From the NCBI GenBank assembly GCA_023436395.1, contig JAEZJJ010000027.1, forward strand, positions 1-61,822: 61,822 nt of DNA. Direction: 5' to 3'. This stretch comes from Bacillota bacterium. GTDB lineage: Bacteria > Bacillota > Clostridia > Lachnospirales > Cellulosilyticaceae. A program made the position numbers and the translations under genes. The notes below the pieces were generated by a model. It did no database searches. It saw only the letters and a program-made list of their open reading frames with translations, and was not told the origin of the DNA. Shown here in pieces: positions 18,163 to 25,357 of this stretch (positions are counted from its first letter, which is position 1; every line of letters begins with the position of its first letter).

Positions 18163-18585
18163 ATGTTAAAAGAAGAGATATTTAAACTATTGAATGAAAA
18201 TCCAGCATTTCATTTAGCTACAGTAGAAGGAGATCAACCAAGAGTAAGAGGGATGCTCTTATTTAGGGCAGACGAAGACGGAATTATCTTTCACACAGGC
18301 TCTACCAAGGACCTTTATGAACAAATCATGGTGAACCCTAAGGTAGAGTTATGTTTTCAAAGTCAAGGTCATCAAATCAGAGTCTCAGGAACATTAGAGC
18401 TGGTAGATGATGAAGCATTAAAAGAGGAGATTGTTAATCATCCATCAAGGAAGTTTTTACAGTCTTGGAAGGATATGAACATTGACGTTGACCAAATACT
18501 TCGCATATTTAGATTAAAAAATGGTACGGCTGTAGAATGGACCATGGCTACTAATTTTGCCAAGAAAGAACCTATAAGCTTATAG
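18163..18585 (+). CDS. Pyridoxamine 5'-phosphate oxidase-like flavin-binding protein
   Basis: A 140-residue split-barrel protein. FHLATVEGDQPRVRGMLL, the TGSTKDLYEQIMVNPKVELC stretch and IRVSGTLELVDD fit the FMN- or F420-binding PNPOx-like family of small proteins. It is too short and diverged for true PdxH. It probably binds a flavin and acts as a small reductase or oxidase. The ribosome site is TTGGAGGG. Confidence 0.9.
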   Translation: MLKEEIFKLLNENPAFHLATVEGDQPRVRGMLLFRADEDGIIFHTGSTKDLYEQIMVNPKVELCFQSQGHQIRVSGTLELVDDEALKEEIVNHPSRKFLQSWKDMNIDVDQILRIFRLKNGTAVEWTMATNFAKKEPISL

Positions 18586-18629
18586 TAAATAGGAGCATTC
18601 TGAATACCAGTAGAGTAAGGGGGGATAAT

Positions 18630-19253
18630 ATGAAGATTAAACTAGAAGTTAATGACTTACAGGCGTATTTAAAGTCTAGCGAAATTATAGATTTTAATAG
18701 TATGGGTGACAATAACATTATGGTATTGGCTAATCAGATTGAAAATAATTCTGTAGATAAAATAGACTATATAAAGAACACCTATGAATATGTGAGAGAC
18801 GCTATAGCGCATTCAGCAGATATTAATCATGACCTATTAACTTTTACAGCCTCTGAGGTTTTAAAAGAAAAGCATGGTATTTGTTTTGCAAAATCACATT
18901 TATTAGCTGCCTTACTTCGCTGTAAAGGAGTGCCTACAGGGTTTTGTTATCAAAGATTAATTTTGGATGATGAAACAGCACCATTTTTAATACTTCATGG
19001 GTTAAATGGTGTTTATATTGAAGAATATAATAAGTGGATTAGACTAGATGCTAGAGGGAATAAAGAGGGAGTAAATGCACAGTTTTCACTTGATAAGGAA
19101 CAATTAGCTTTTCCAGTAAGGCAAGAACTAGGAGAAGAGGATATTTGGACTGTCTTTGCTCAACCTCATGAAAATATCATTAGTAAATTTATTCATTATA
19201 AAACCCGTACGCAGCTTTGGACAGATCTTCCAACTACCTTAGAGATTGTTTAA
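18630..19253 (+). CDS. Transglutaminase-like protein
   Basis: A 207-residue protein of the transglutaminase-like superfamily. The nucleophile region is KHGICFAKSHLLAALLRCKG, with Cys in GICFAK, followed by IPTGFCYQ-like packing and a later His/Asp pair around LHGLNGVYIEEYNKWIRLDA. Bacterial members are often peptidases or isopeptidases rather than crosslinkers. No signal peptide is seen, so it is probably cytoplasmic. A long hairpin follows. Confidence 0.85.
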   Translation: MKIKLEVNDLQAYLKSSEIIDFNSMGDNNIMVLANQIENNSVDKIDYIKNTYEYVRDAIAHSADINHDLLTFTASEVLKEKHGICFAKSHLLAALLRCKGVPTGFCYQRLILDDETAPFLILHGLNGVYIEEYNKWIRLDARGNKEGVNAQFSLDKEQLAFPVRQELGEEDIWTVFAQPHENIISKFIHYKTRTQLWTDLPTTLEIV

Positions 19254-19309
19254 TGTAAATGAGCTTTCAAGCATGGCAAAAGTAGCTAGCTTGGAAGCTT
19301 ATTTACATT
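19252..19309 (+). terminator. Long imperfect hairpin after transglutaminase gene
   Basis: A left arm at 19252-19272 and right arm at 19289-19309 pair over 21 bases with two mismatches (core AGCTT-CAAGC against GCTTGGAAGCT). It begins at the gene's stop codon. There is no clear T tract, so it may be a weak terminator or an mRNA 3'-end stabiliser. Confidence 0.6.
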
Positions 19310-19414
19310 AAGAAACTAGAAGGGATATGAAGGAATGGAATGAGAATAATATGTCACCATATAAGACAACTTGTCATATAATGTACTACAAGTAAAAGAA
19401 AGGTGATGATTAGT

Positions 19415-19753
19415 ATGTCTAGAGGTTGTCATAGTCATCATTGTAATCCTTCTTATCCAGAAGAACATACTCCTCGAATTGCACCTCCACCACCAGGTGG
19501 ATGGACTTCTTGGCTACCACTTACTCGGGTAGAAGAAAAAATCTTTTTTACAGAAGTTAGTGGATTAACAGGTGCAGAGTATATTCCTTGCCTAGTACAA
19601 TCACAGGAAGTTGCAGGAACCAACTATCTATTTCTTGCAAAAAGGGAAATAATTACTGGTGAAGGAATAAGAATAGAACTTGTAACGATTGCAGTATTTG
19701 TAGATTTACAAGGGAATATTAGACGGAGCCTCATTACTCAAATTGGCCACTAA
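19415..19753 (+). CDS. Small protein with cystatin-like QxVxG motif
   Basis: A 112-residue protein. The start is a His/Cys-rich stretch (SRGCHSHHC) and a proline run, then a ~75-residue domain containing SQEVAGTNYLFLAKREI, which resembles the Q-x-V-x-G first hairpin loop and following strand of cystatins/stefins. Earlier ATG/GTG codons at 19403 and 19406 overlap the ribosome site GAAAGGTG, so 19415 is the likely start. No signal peptide is seen. The cystatin likeness rests on one motif plus size; a cysteine-protease inhibitor role is inference. Confidence 0.55.
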   Translation: MSRGCHSHHCNPSYPEEHTPRIAPPPPGGWTSWLPLTRVEEKIFFTEVSGLTGAEYIPCLVQSQEVAGTNYLFLAKREIITGEGIRIELVTIAVFVDLQGNIRRSLITQIGH

Positions 19754-19783
19754 AAGAGAAAAAGAAATAGAATAGTTGGAAAG

Positions 19784-19827
19784 GAGTGCTGTGAAACTAT
19801 AGAGAGTTTCAAGGTGCTCTTTTTTGA
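19784..19827 (+). terminator. Rho-independent terminator
   Basis: GAGTGCTGTGAAACT pairs with AGTTTCAAGGTGCTC using several G-U pairs, followed by TTTTTT. It isolates the sulfur gene cluster from upstream transcription. Confidence 0.85.
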
Positions 19828-19871
19828 TAGCTAGAAAATTTTAGAGCAAAAAAATAAATATTAAAAATATA

Positions 19872-19900
19872 TTGACAATTATAATTAGCAAGAATATAAT
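19872..19900 (+). promoter_or_regulatory. Sigma-A-type promoter of the sulfur cluster
   Basis: TTGACA at 19872-19877 and TATAAT at 19895-19900 have a 17-base spacer. This is a consensus promoter, placed ~50 bases before the SAM riboswitch. Confidence 0.92.
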
Positions 19901-19950
19901 GCAATTAATAAAAAGTAAAAATATAGAATTACTAGGAAATAATAATTTTT

Positions 19951-20063
19951 TTCTTATCCAGAGAGGCGGAGGGACTGGCCCGATGATGCCCGGCAACCTG
20001 AAAGATAGTACCATATCTTTCAAGGTGCTAATTCCTACAAACTTTTAAGTTTGAGAGATAAGA
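19951..20063 (+). ncRNA. SAM-I (S-box) riboswitch aptamer
   Basis: All conserved S-box blocks are present: CTTATCCAGAGAGG and GGAGGGACTGGCCC near the 5' side, GATG, CCCGGCAACC, the variable P3 hairpin, AAGGTGCTAATTCC, and closing GAGATAAG that pairs with CTTATC to make P1. S-boxes bind S-adenosylmethionine and switch off methionine or sulfur genes when SAM is high. The downstream expression platform is a terminator, so the cluster should be induced under methionine/SAM limitation. Confidence 0.97.
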
Positions 20064-20090
20064 AAGTGTAGATACCTTAATATATAGGTG

Positions 20091-20122
20091 CCACTTTCTT
20101 ATTTAAGAAAGTGGCTTTTTTA
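20091..20122 (+). terminator. SAM-riboswitch-controlled terminator
   Basis: CCACTTTCTT and AAGAAAGTGG form a perfect hairpin followed by TTTTTTAA. TAAGAAAGTG at the 3' side of P1 (20060-20069) can pair instead with CACTTTCTTA to make the antiterminator. SAM binding locks P1 and frees the terminator. Confidence 0.94.
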
Positions 20123-20158
20123 ATTGTCTTGGACTGATAAAGGAGGAGAATAAATCAT

Positions 20159-20332
20159 ATGAAGTTAGATGCAGACTTTAGAAATCAAATATGGCATTCA
20201 AAAAAACTAGATAAGATTTTAGAAGACATCTTAGCAACCATAGAAAACGGAAGTTTAACAGTCATTATACAAGATGAGTATGCCATCCAAATTAATGTAA
20301 AAAATAATTATATCTATATAGGAGGTGAATAA
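20159..20332 (+). CDS. YezD-like (DUF2292-type) small protein, copy 1
   Basis: A 57-residue protein: MKLDADFRNQ at the start, then LDKILEDILATIENGSLTVI and IQDEYAIQIN. It shares the pattern ILxxIxxGSxTVIIQ with the next ORF. This matches the YezD/DUF2292 family, small proteins of unknown function frequently found in sulfur-assimilation and methionine operons. The ribosome site AAAGGAGGAG precedes ATG. It is the first gene behind the SAM riboswitch. The C-terminal IEK segment of typical family members is degenerate here. Confidence 0.7.
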   Translation: MKLDADFRNQIWHSKKLDKILEDILATIENGSLTVIIQDEYAIQINVKNNYIYIGGE

Positions 20333-20335
20333 AGA

Positions 20336-20476
20336 ATGCCCAATAAAAATAACCAAGACGAGATAAAGAAATTATTGCAAATTATAGAAACAATACATTA
20401 TGGTTCTGTAACTGTGATAATTCAAGAGGGGAAGATTGTTCAAATAGAAAAAAATGAAAAAATACGTATTAAATAA
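20336..20476 (+). CDS. YezD-like (DUF2292-type) small protein, copy 2
   Basis: A 46-residue protein that fits the YezD family closely: IKKLLQIIETIHYGSVTVII followed by QEGKIVQIEKNEKIRIK. The ribosome site GGAGGTG lies inside the end of copy 1, so translation is coupled. Tandem copies are unusual and may have diverged in partner. The region 20477-20610 that follows holds a short hairpin (CCTTTGGGAAAGG, then a T run) that may attenuate metNIQ. Confidence 0.78.
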   Translation: MPNKNNQDEIKKLLQIIETIHYGSVTVIIQEGKIVQIEKNEKIRIK

Positions 20477-20610
20477 TCTGCTAACTAGAAGAACTAGAGG
20501 CTGATTATTATTCTTTACCAGGGAATTATAACTAGCCTTTTATTATATATTCTTCCTTTGGGAAAGGGATTTTTTATTTAACGTACCATGAGAGAGAAAG
20601 AGGTGATAGA

Positions 20611-21402
20611 ATGAGTGACTCGTTTATCCGTATAACGGATTTGCACAAATCCTATGTGAGCCAAGGACAATATATAGAGGTTCTAAAGGGAATTAATTTA
20701 GAAATTACAAAAGGAGATATTTTTGGAATAGTAGGCTTTAGCGGGGCCGGAAAGTCAACATTGGTAAGATGCTTAAATCGATTAGAAGAGCCTGATAGTG
20801 GGGCAATCAAAATTGATGGAATAGATATATCATCATTATCCAAGAAAGCGCTAAATATACAAAGGCAGAAGATAGGGATGATTTTTCAAAACTTTAATTT
20901 ATTTGAAAGCAAAACCGTTTATCAAAACGTGGCATATCCCTTGAAACTTGCTGGCTATCATAAGAAGCAGATTAAAACTAGAGTTGAAGAGATACTTGAA
21001 CTAGTTGGATTAAGTGATAAAACTAATGCTTATCCAGGTCAACTTTCAGGAGGCCAAAAGCAAAGAGTAGGGATTGCAAGAGCCCTTGCTAATAATCCAG
21101 ATGTTCTTTTAAGTGATGAAGCCACTAGTGCACTAGATCCTCAAACGACTGTTTCCGTTCTAGAGCTCTTAAAGAAAATCAATGATAAGTTAGGGATTAC
21201 TATTATTCTTATTACTCATGAGCTTGAGGTCATTAAGTATATTTGTCAGAACATGGCTATCTTAGAGGAGGGAGAATTGATTGAACAAGGTAAGGTGAGA
21301 GATATTTTCTTAAACCCTTATAGCCGTACAGGTAAGTTATTTATCAAAATCCATTCAGAGTTTCAAAGAAATGATTGGGTAAAGGAAGGTGAGTTCATTT
21401 GA
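20611..21402 (+). CDS. metN: Methionine-type ABC transporter ATPase lacking the NIL domain
   Basis: A 263-residue ATPase closest to MetN: IRITDLHKSY start, Walker A VGFSGAGKSTLVR, signature LSGGQKQRVGIARAL, Walker B VLLSDEATSALDPQT and switch His VITHELEV-like segment. Usual MetN proteins run to ~340 residues with a C-terminal NIL/ACT-like domain that binds methionine and causes trans-inhibition. Here the chain stops soon after the NBD, so that control is missing. It overlaps metI by four bases. The substrate may be methionine or a related organosulfur compound. Confidence 0.9.
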   Translation: MSDSFIRITDLHKSYVSQGQYIEVLKGINLEITKGDIFGIVGFSGAGKSTLVRCLNRLEEPDSGAIKIDGIDISSLSKKALNIQRQKIGMIFQNFNLFESKTVYQNVAYPLKLAGYHKKQIKTRVEEILELVGLSDKTNAYPGQLSGGQKQRVGIARALANNPDVLLSDEATSALDPQTTVSVLELLKKINDKLGITIILITHELEVIKYICQNMAILEEGELIEQGKVRDIFLNPYSRTGKLFIKIHSEFQRNDWVKEGEFI

Positions 21403-22190
21403 GTTTATATAAACATTCTCTATGGGAAGTGATTCGCAGTACATTTTCAAAGCCTGTATGGAATACAATCTGGCCAGCACTTGGAGATACCCTTTATATG
21501 GTTATAATCTCTACTCTATTTACATTAATTATTGGCCTCATACTAGGATTTATATTAGTTCTAACCAGTAAGGAAGGTTTGCATCCTATTTCTTGGCTCA
21601 ACGGTCTATTAGGAATAGCTATTAATTGTTTAAGATCTATGCCTCAAGTGATAGTCATTATACTCATGCTTCCTCTGGCAAGATTAATTGTAGGTAAGGC
21701 CTATGGGTCTAATGCATGTATTATTGCACTGGTTGCAAGTTGTGTTCCTATGTTTGCTAGATTAGTAGAAAGTAGCCTACTAGAGGTGGAAAAAGGAAAA
21801 GTAGAAGCAGCTAGGGCGATGGGAGCAGGAAATATACGACTTTTACTCACAGTCATGCTACCTGAGGCATTACCATCACTCATTAGAGCCTTCACCGTTG
21901 CTATTATTGCAGTCATTTCTATGACTGCTCTAGCGGGTAATTTTGGAGCAGGAGGCATAGGAGATATTGCAGTAAGATTTGGTTTTAATAGATTTCAACA
22001 TGATATTTTATTAGCAACAGTTTTGGTATTAATTGTGATTGTGCAGCTGGTTCAAGTAACAGGAGATTTTTTATCTAAATTACTTTTGAAAAAATGGCAT
22101 TTGATAAATTTGACTCAAAGAGAAAGTAGTAAGGATTTAAAAAAGACACTGATTTTGCTTTTCAAGGGAAGTAACGATCAGAAGTTATAA
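21399..22190 (+). CDS. metI: Methionine-type ABC transporter permease
   Basis: A 263-residue MetI-family permease. About five helices; the coupling loop is EVEKGKVEAARAMGAGNIRL, typical for MetI, and LAGNFGAGGIGDIAVRFGF follows the standard MetI C-terminal helix region. The start is TTG at 21399, overlapping the metN stop; GGAAGGTGAG is the ribosome site. It forms the pore with metN and the metQ receptor. Confidence 0.93.
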   Translation: MSLYKHSLWEVIRSTFSKPVWNTIWPALGDTLYMVIISTLFTLIIGLILGFILVLTSKEGLHPISWLNGLLGIAINCLRSMPQVIVIILMLPLARLIVGKAYGSNACIIALVASCVPMFARLVESSLLEVEKGKVEAARAMGAGNIRLLLTVMLPEALPSLIRAFTVAIIAVISMTALAGNFGAGGIGDIAVRFGFNRFQHDILLATVLVLIVIVQLVQVTGDFLSKLLLKKWHLINLTQRESSKDLKKTLILLFKGSNDQKL

Positions 22191-22217
22191 AAATGATAAT
22201 TAGAAGGAGTGATTAGA

Positions 22218-23054
22218 ATGAAAAAAAGATTATTGGTAGGGATAGTAACATTAGGATTAATGACAGCTTTAATGGGATGCAGTTCAGGAGCTAGTGCAGG
22301 GAAAGAAGTTAAAGGTAAGGAAGCTACTGAAAAGACAACTAAGCTAATTGGGCTCGCTGATCTTGTGCCACATAATGAACTTATAGAGTTGGTAAAACCT
22401 ATATTAAGTAAGCAAGGGATTGAAGTTGAAGTAGTTTCAACTGCAGCAGATGCCACTTGGCTAGATAAACTTAATGGAGGAGAAGTAGATTTTGCATTTT
22501 TTGCACATTGGCCTTATGTAGAAGAGTATAACGAGGCAAACGGAGTTAAGCTTGCAAATGCTGGAAATATCCATGTAGAACCTATATCAGCTTATTCAAA
22601 CTTTTATCAAAATGTAGATGAGGTACCTGATAACGCTAAGTTTGTGATTCCCAATGATGCAACGAATGAATATAGAGCATTAAAAATCATTGAAAAAGCG
22701 GGATTCATTAAATTAGATCCTAACCTTAAGGAGCTTAAGGCTTCTACTGAGGATATCGTGGAATATGTAAAACCTATTGAAATTACAGAGATTGATTCTA
22801 TTCAAATCATTGGGCTTGCACAAGATTTTGATGTATATATTACCAATACTAATAAGGCTCTTGAAGCAGGTGTAGATACAAGTAAATATCTTTTTAGAGA
22901 AGATGCTAACTCACCTTATGCCAATATAGTAGCGGTAAAAGAAGAAAAACTGGATACTCCAGCAATTAAAGCATTGGTTGAAGCACTTCAATCAGATGAA
23001 GCTAAGAAATTTATTGAAGAAAAGTATAATGGTGCAGTTATTCCAGCCCAATAG
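22218..23054 (+). CDS. metQ: MetQ/NlpA family substrate-binding lipoprotein
   Basis: A 278-residue lipoprotein (lipobox LMGC, Cys21) of the NlpA/MetQ family. The lobe motifs VVSTAADATWLDKLNGGEVD, DFAFFAHWPYVEEYNE and IHVEPISAYS, plus VIPNDATNEYRAL, are typical. The ATG at 22218 is 8 bases from AAGGAG; an in-frame GTG at 22209 overlaps that site and is rejected. It delivers methionine or a related thioether to MetNI. Confidence 0.92.
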   Translation: MKKRLLVGIVTLGLMTALMGCSSGASAGKEVKGKEATEKTTKLIGLADLVPHNELIELVKPILSKQGIEVEVVSTAADATWLDKLNGGEVDFAFFAHWPYVEEYNEANGVKLANAGNIHVEPISAYSNFYQNVDEVPDNAKFVIPNDATNEYRALKIIEKAGFIKLDPNLKELKASTEDIVEYVKPIEITEIDSIQIIGLAQDFDVYITNTNKALEAGVDTSKYLFREDANSPYANIVAVKEEKLDTPAIKALVEALQSDEAKKFIEEKYNGAVIPAQ

Positions 23055-23122
23055 AATAGAGACATTGAGGTGAAATAGTAAAGCACCTTACTAAATAATT
23101 AAAAAATAAGGAGTGAATAACG

Positions 23123-23980
23123 ATGGCAAAAGAAGCAATAAGACAGGTAGCAATCTATGGAAAAGGAGGAATTGGTAAGTCAACCACAACGCAAAATCTG
23201 ACAGCTGGATTAGCTGAATTAGGCAAGAAAATTATGGTGGTTGGTTGTGATCCAAAGGCTGATTCAACTAGGTTATTACTTGGTGGTCTTGCTCAAAGGA
23301 CAGTACTTGATACCATCAGAGATGAAGGGGAAGATATAGAACTTGGCACTATTTTAAAAACAGGCTTCAAAGGCATAAAATGTGTAGAATCAGGGGGACC
23401 AGAGCCGGGTGTAGGATGTGCAGGACGTGGCATTATCACCTCCATTGGTACTTTAGAAAGATTAGAAGCTTATACAGAGGATTTAGATTATGTTTTTTAT
23501 GATGTACTAGGTGATGTTGTATGTGGCGGTTTTGCAATGCCTATTCGTGAAGGAAAGGCAAAGGAAATCTATGTGGTAGCATCAGGTGAAATGATGGCGC
23601 TGTATGCAGCTAATAATATTTCAAAGGGTATTCAAAAGTATGCTAATAAAGGCGGAGTTAGATTAGGGGGTATCATCTGTAATAGCAGAAATGTAGATAG
23701 AGAACTAGATCTTCTAAGAGCATTCTCCAAAGAACTTGGCACTCAGCTTATTCACTTTGTTCCAAGAGATAATGTTGTACAGAGAGCAGAGATTAGAAAG
23801 AAAACCGTTATAGAATATGATCCAACAACCCATCAAGCTGATGAATATAGAGATTTGGCTAAACATATTGATGAAAATGATATGTTTGTTATTCCAAATC
23901 CTATGTCTCAGGAAAGGCTAGAAGAAATCCTTATTGAATATGGTTTAATGGATGGATTAGTAGATGATTATAAAATTTAA
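23123..23980 (+). CDS. NifH-like nitrogenase reductase (Fe protein)
   Basis: A 285-residue Fe protein that would pass electrons, with ATP hydrolysis, to the NifDK-like proteins downstream. Walker A YGKGGIGKSTTTQN (residues 12-25), switch CDPKADSTR, the [4Fe-4S] ligands Cys99 in GVGCAGRG and Cys134 in DVVCGGFA are all intact, and Arg102 matches the ADP-ribosylation site. Only one NifH is present for two DK pairs, so it probably serves both. Whole-gene context (riboswitch, MetNIQ, MetY) argues for organosulfur reduction rather than N2 fixation. Confidence 0.95.
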   Translation: MAKEAIRQVAIYGKGGIGKSTTTQNLTAGLAELGKKIMVVGCDPKADSTRLLLGGLAQRTVLDTIRDEGEDIELGTILKTGFKGIKCVESGGPEPGVGCAGRGIITSIGTLERLEAYTEDLDYVFYDVLGDVVCGGFAMPIREGKAKEIYVVASGEMMALYAANNISKGIQKYANKGGVRLGGIICNSRNVDRELDLLRAFSKELGTQLIHFVPRDNVVQRAEIRKKTVIEYDPTTHQADEYRDLAKHIDENDMFVIPNPMSQERLEEILIEYGLMDGLVDDYKI

Positions 23981-24004
23981 ATAGCAAAGTAAGGGGGCAT
24001 TTAA

Positions 24005-24349
24005 GTGACCTATAGAGTAGCTTTGGCTAGTAGTGATGGTATTGTCGTTAATAGACATTTTGGCAGAAGTGAGAAGTTTCAAATCTATGAAGTTAATGAT
24101 GTACATGAAGCAAGATTTATAGAAGAAAGAGGGAATATACCTTCCTGTCAAGAATTTGAGCATTCTGAAGAAGCACTACTTAAGACTATCGAAATAATCA
24201 AAGATTGCCGAATCGTATTTGTTTCACGTATTGGAAAAGGGGCGTATGCTGAACTTCGGACTTATGGGATAGAAGCTTTTGAAATGACTATGGAGGTCAA
24301 TGAAATCATTGAAAAATTAAAGAAAACCAATATTAAATATTTAAGTTAG
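24005..24349 (+). CDS. NifX/NafY-type iron cofactor-binding protein
   Basis: A 114-residue protein of the dinitrogenase iron-molybdenum cofactor domain family. YRVALASSDGIVVNRHFG and RSEKFQIYEV at the N-terminus, and VSRIGKGAYAELRTYGIEAF near residue 80, are characteristic. Such proteins carry NifB product between biosynthesis and target enzymes. The start is GTG at 24005 after AAGGGGG. It sits between the NifH- and NifB-like genes, so it likely chaperones the cofactor. Confidence 0.92.
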   Translation: MTYRVALASSDGIVVNRHFGRSEKFQIYEVNDVHEARFIEERGNIPSCQEFEHSEEALLKTIEIIKDCRIVFVSRIGKGAYAELRTYGIEAFEMTMEVNEIIEKLKKTNIKYLS

Positions 24350-24367
24350 GAAGAAAGGGGTGAAGAA

Positions 24368-25267
24368 ATGGCTGAAGTAGGAACGCATAAGTATGATGAT
24401 AATTTTGATCATTTATTTAAGAATCATCCTTGTTTAAGTAAAGAAGCCCATCATACCAGTGGGCGAATTCACTTACCTGTGAGCCCTACTTGTAATATTC
24501 AGTGTAAATTTTGCAAAAGGGGATTTAATAAATCAGATATTAGGCCAGGTGTAAGTTCACTCCTCCTACAACCAGAGGAAACACCAGATGTTTTAGAAAG
24601 AGCACTTGGTCTTTGCCCAGAACTCAAGGTAGTAGGCATTGCAGGACCTGGAGATACACTTGCCACTGATTATGCCATAGAGACTTTTCAGGCTATAAAG
24701 AAAACACATCCAGAGCTACTTAGTTGTTTAAGCACAAATGGACTTAGGTTATATGACAAAGTAGAGCGGTTAAAGGAAGTAGGTGTAAATTCCATCACAG
24801 TTACAGTTAATGCAATAGATCCCAATATTTTGACTCAGATTGTAGCTTATGTCATAGATGAAAATGGAAATAAACTAGTTGGAATTCAAGCAGCTAATAA
24901 ATTAATAACTGCCCAGCTTAAAGGGATTAAACGAGCAGCACAGCTGGGGATACTTGTGAAAATTAATAGTGTTCTTATTCCAGGCATTAATGATGATCAT
25001 ATCAAGGACATTGCAAAGATAACAAAGGAACTGGGAGCTAGAATACTAAACATTATTCCACTTATTCCTCAGTATGAACTCAGCCATATTAAAGCGCCAA
25101 GTTGTAACTTGCTTGAAAAGGTGAGAGAGGAAGCAGGAGAATATCTAGATGTATTTAGACATTGCAAGCACTGTAGGGCAGATGCTTGTGGTATACCAGG
25201 CAAAGGACAAAGCTTACATAAAGAACTATATGATAAAGAAGTTGTAGAGACCTTTTCTCATGGTTAA
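24368..25267 (+). CDS. NifB-like radical SAM cofactor synthase
   Basis: A 299-residue radical SAM enzyme of the NifB group, without the NafY domain fused. HPCLSKEAHHTSGRIHLPVS leads to CNIQCKFC (Cys42, Cys46, Cys49), then RPGVSSLLLQPEE. The C-terminal CKHCRADACGIPGKGQ matches the NifB ending. It likely fuses two [4Fe-4S] units, inserts the carbide and gives an 8Fe core (NifB-co). No nifE, nifN, nifV or nifQ is in the window, so the final cofactor may be this core or a simple derivative. Confidence 0.93.
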   Translation: MAEVGTHKYDDNFDHLFKNHPCLSKEAHHTSGRIHLPVSPTCNIQCKFCKRGFNKSDIRPGVSSLLLQPEETPDVLERALGLCPELKVVGIAGPGDTLATDYAIETFQAIKKTHPELLSCLSTNGLRLYDKVERLKEVGVNSITVTVNAIDPNILTQIVAYVIDENGNKLVGIQAANKLITAQLKGIKRAAQLGILVKINSVLIPGINDDHIKDIAKITKELGARILNIIPLIPQYELSHIKAPSCNLLEKVREEAGEYLDVFRHCKHCRADACGIPGKGQSLHKELYDKEVVETFSHG

Positions 25268-25357
25268 GCCCAATATAAATAAGTAAAGAATTAAGTAGGC
25301 TGACAGTTAAGAAGATATTAGGCTTTATATCTAATGAGGCAATAAATGGAGGAAATT

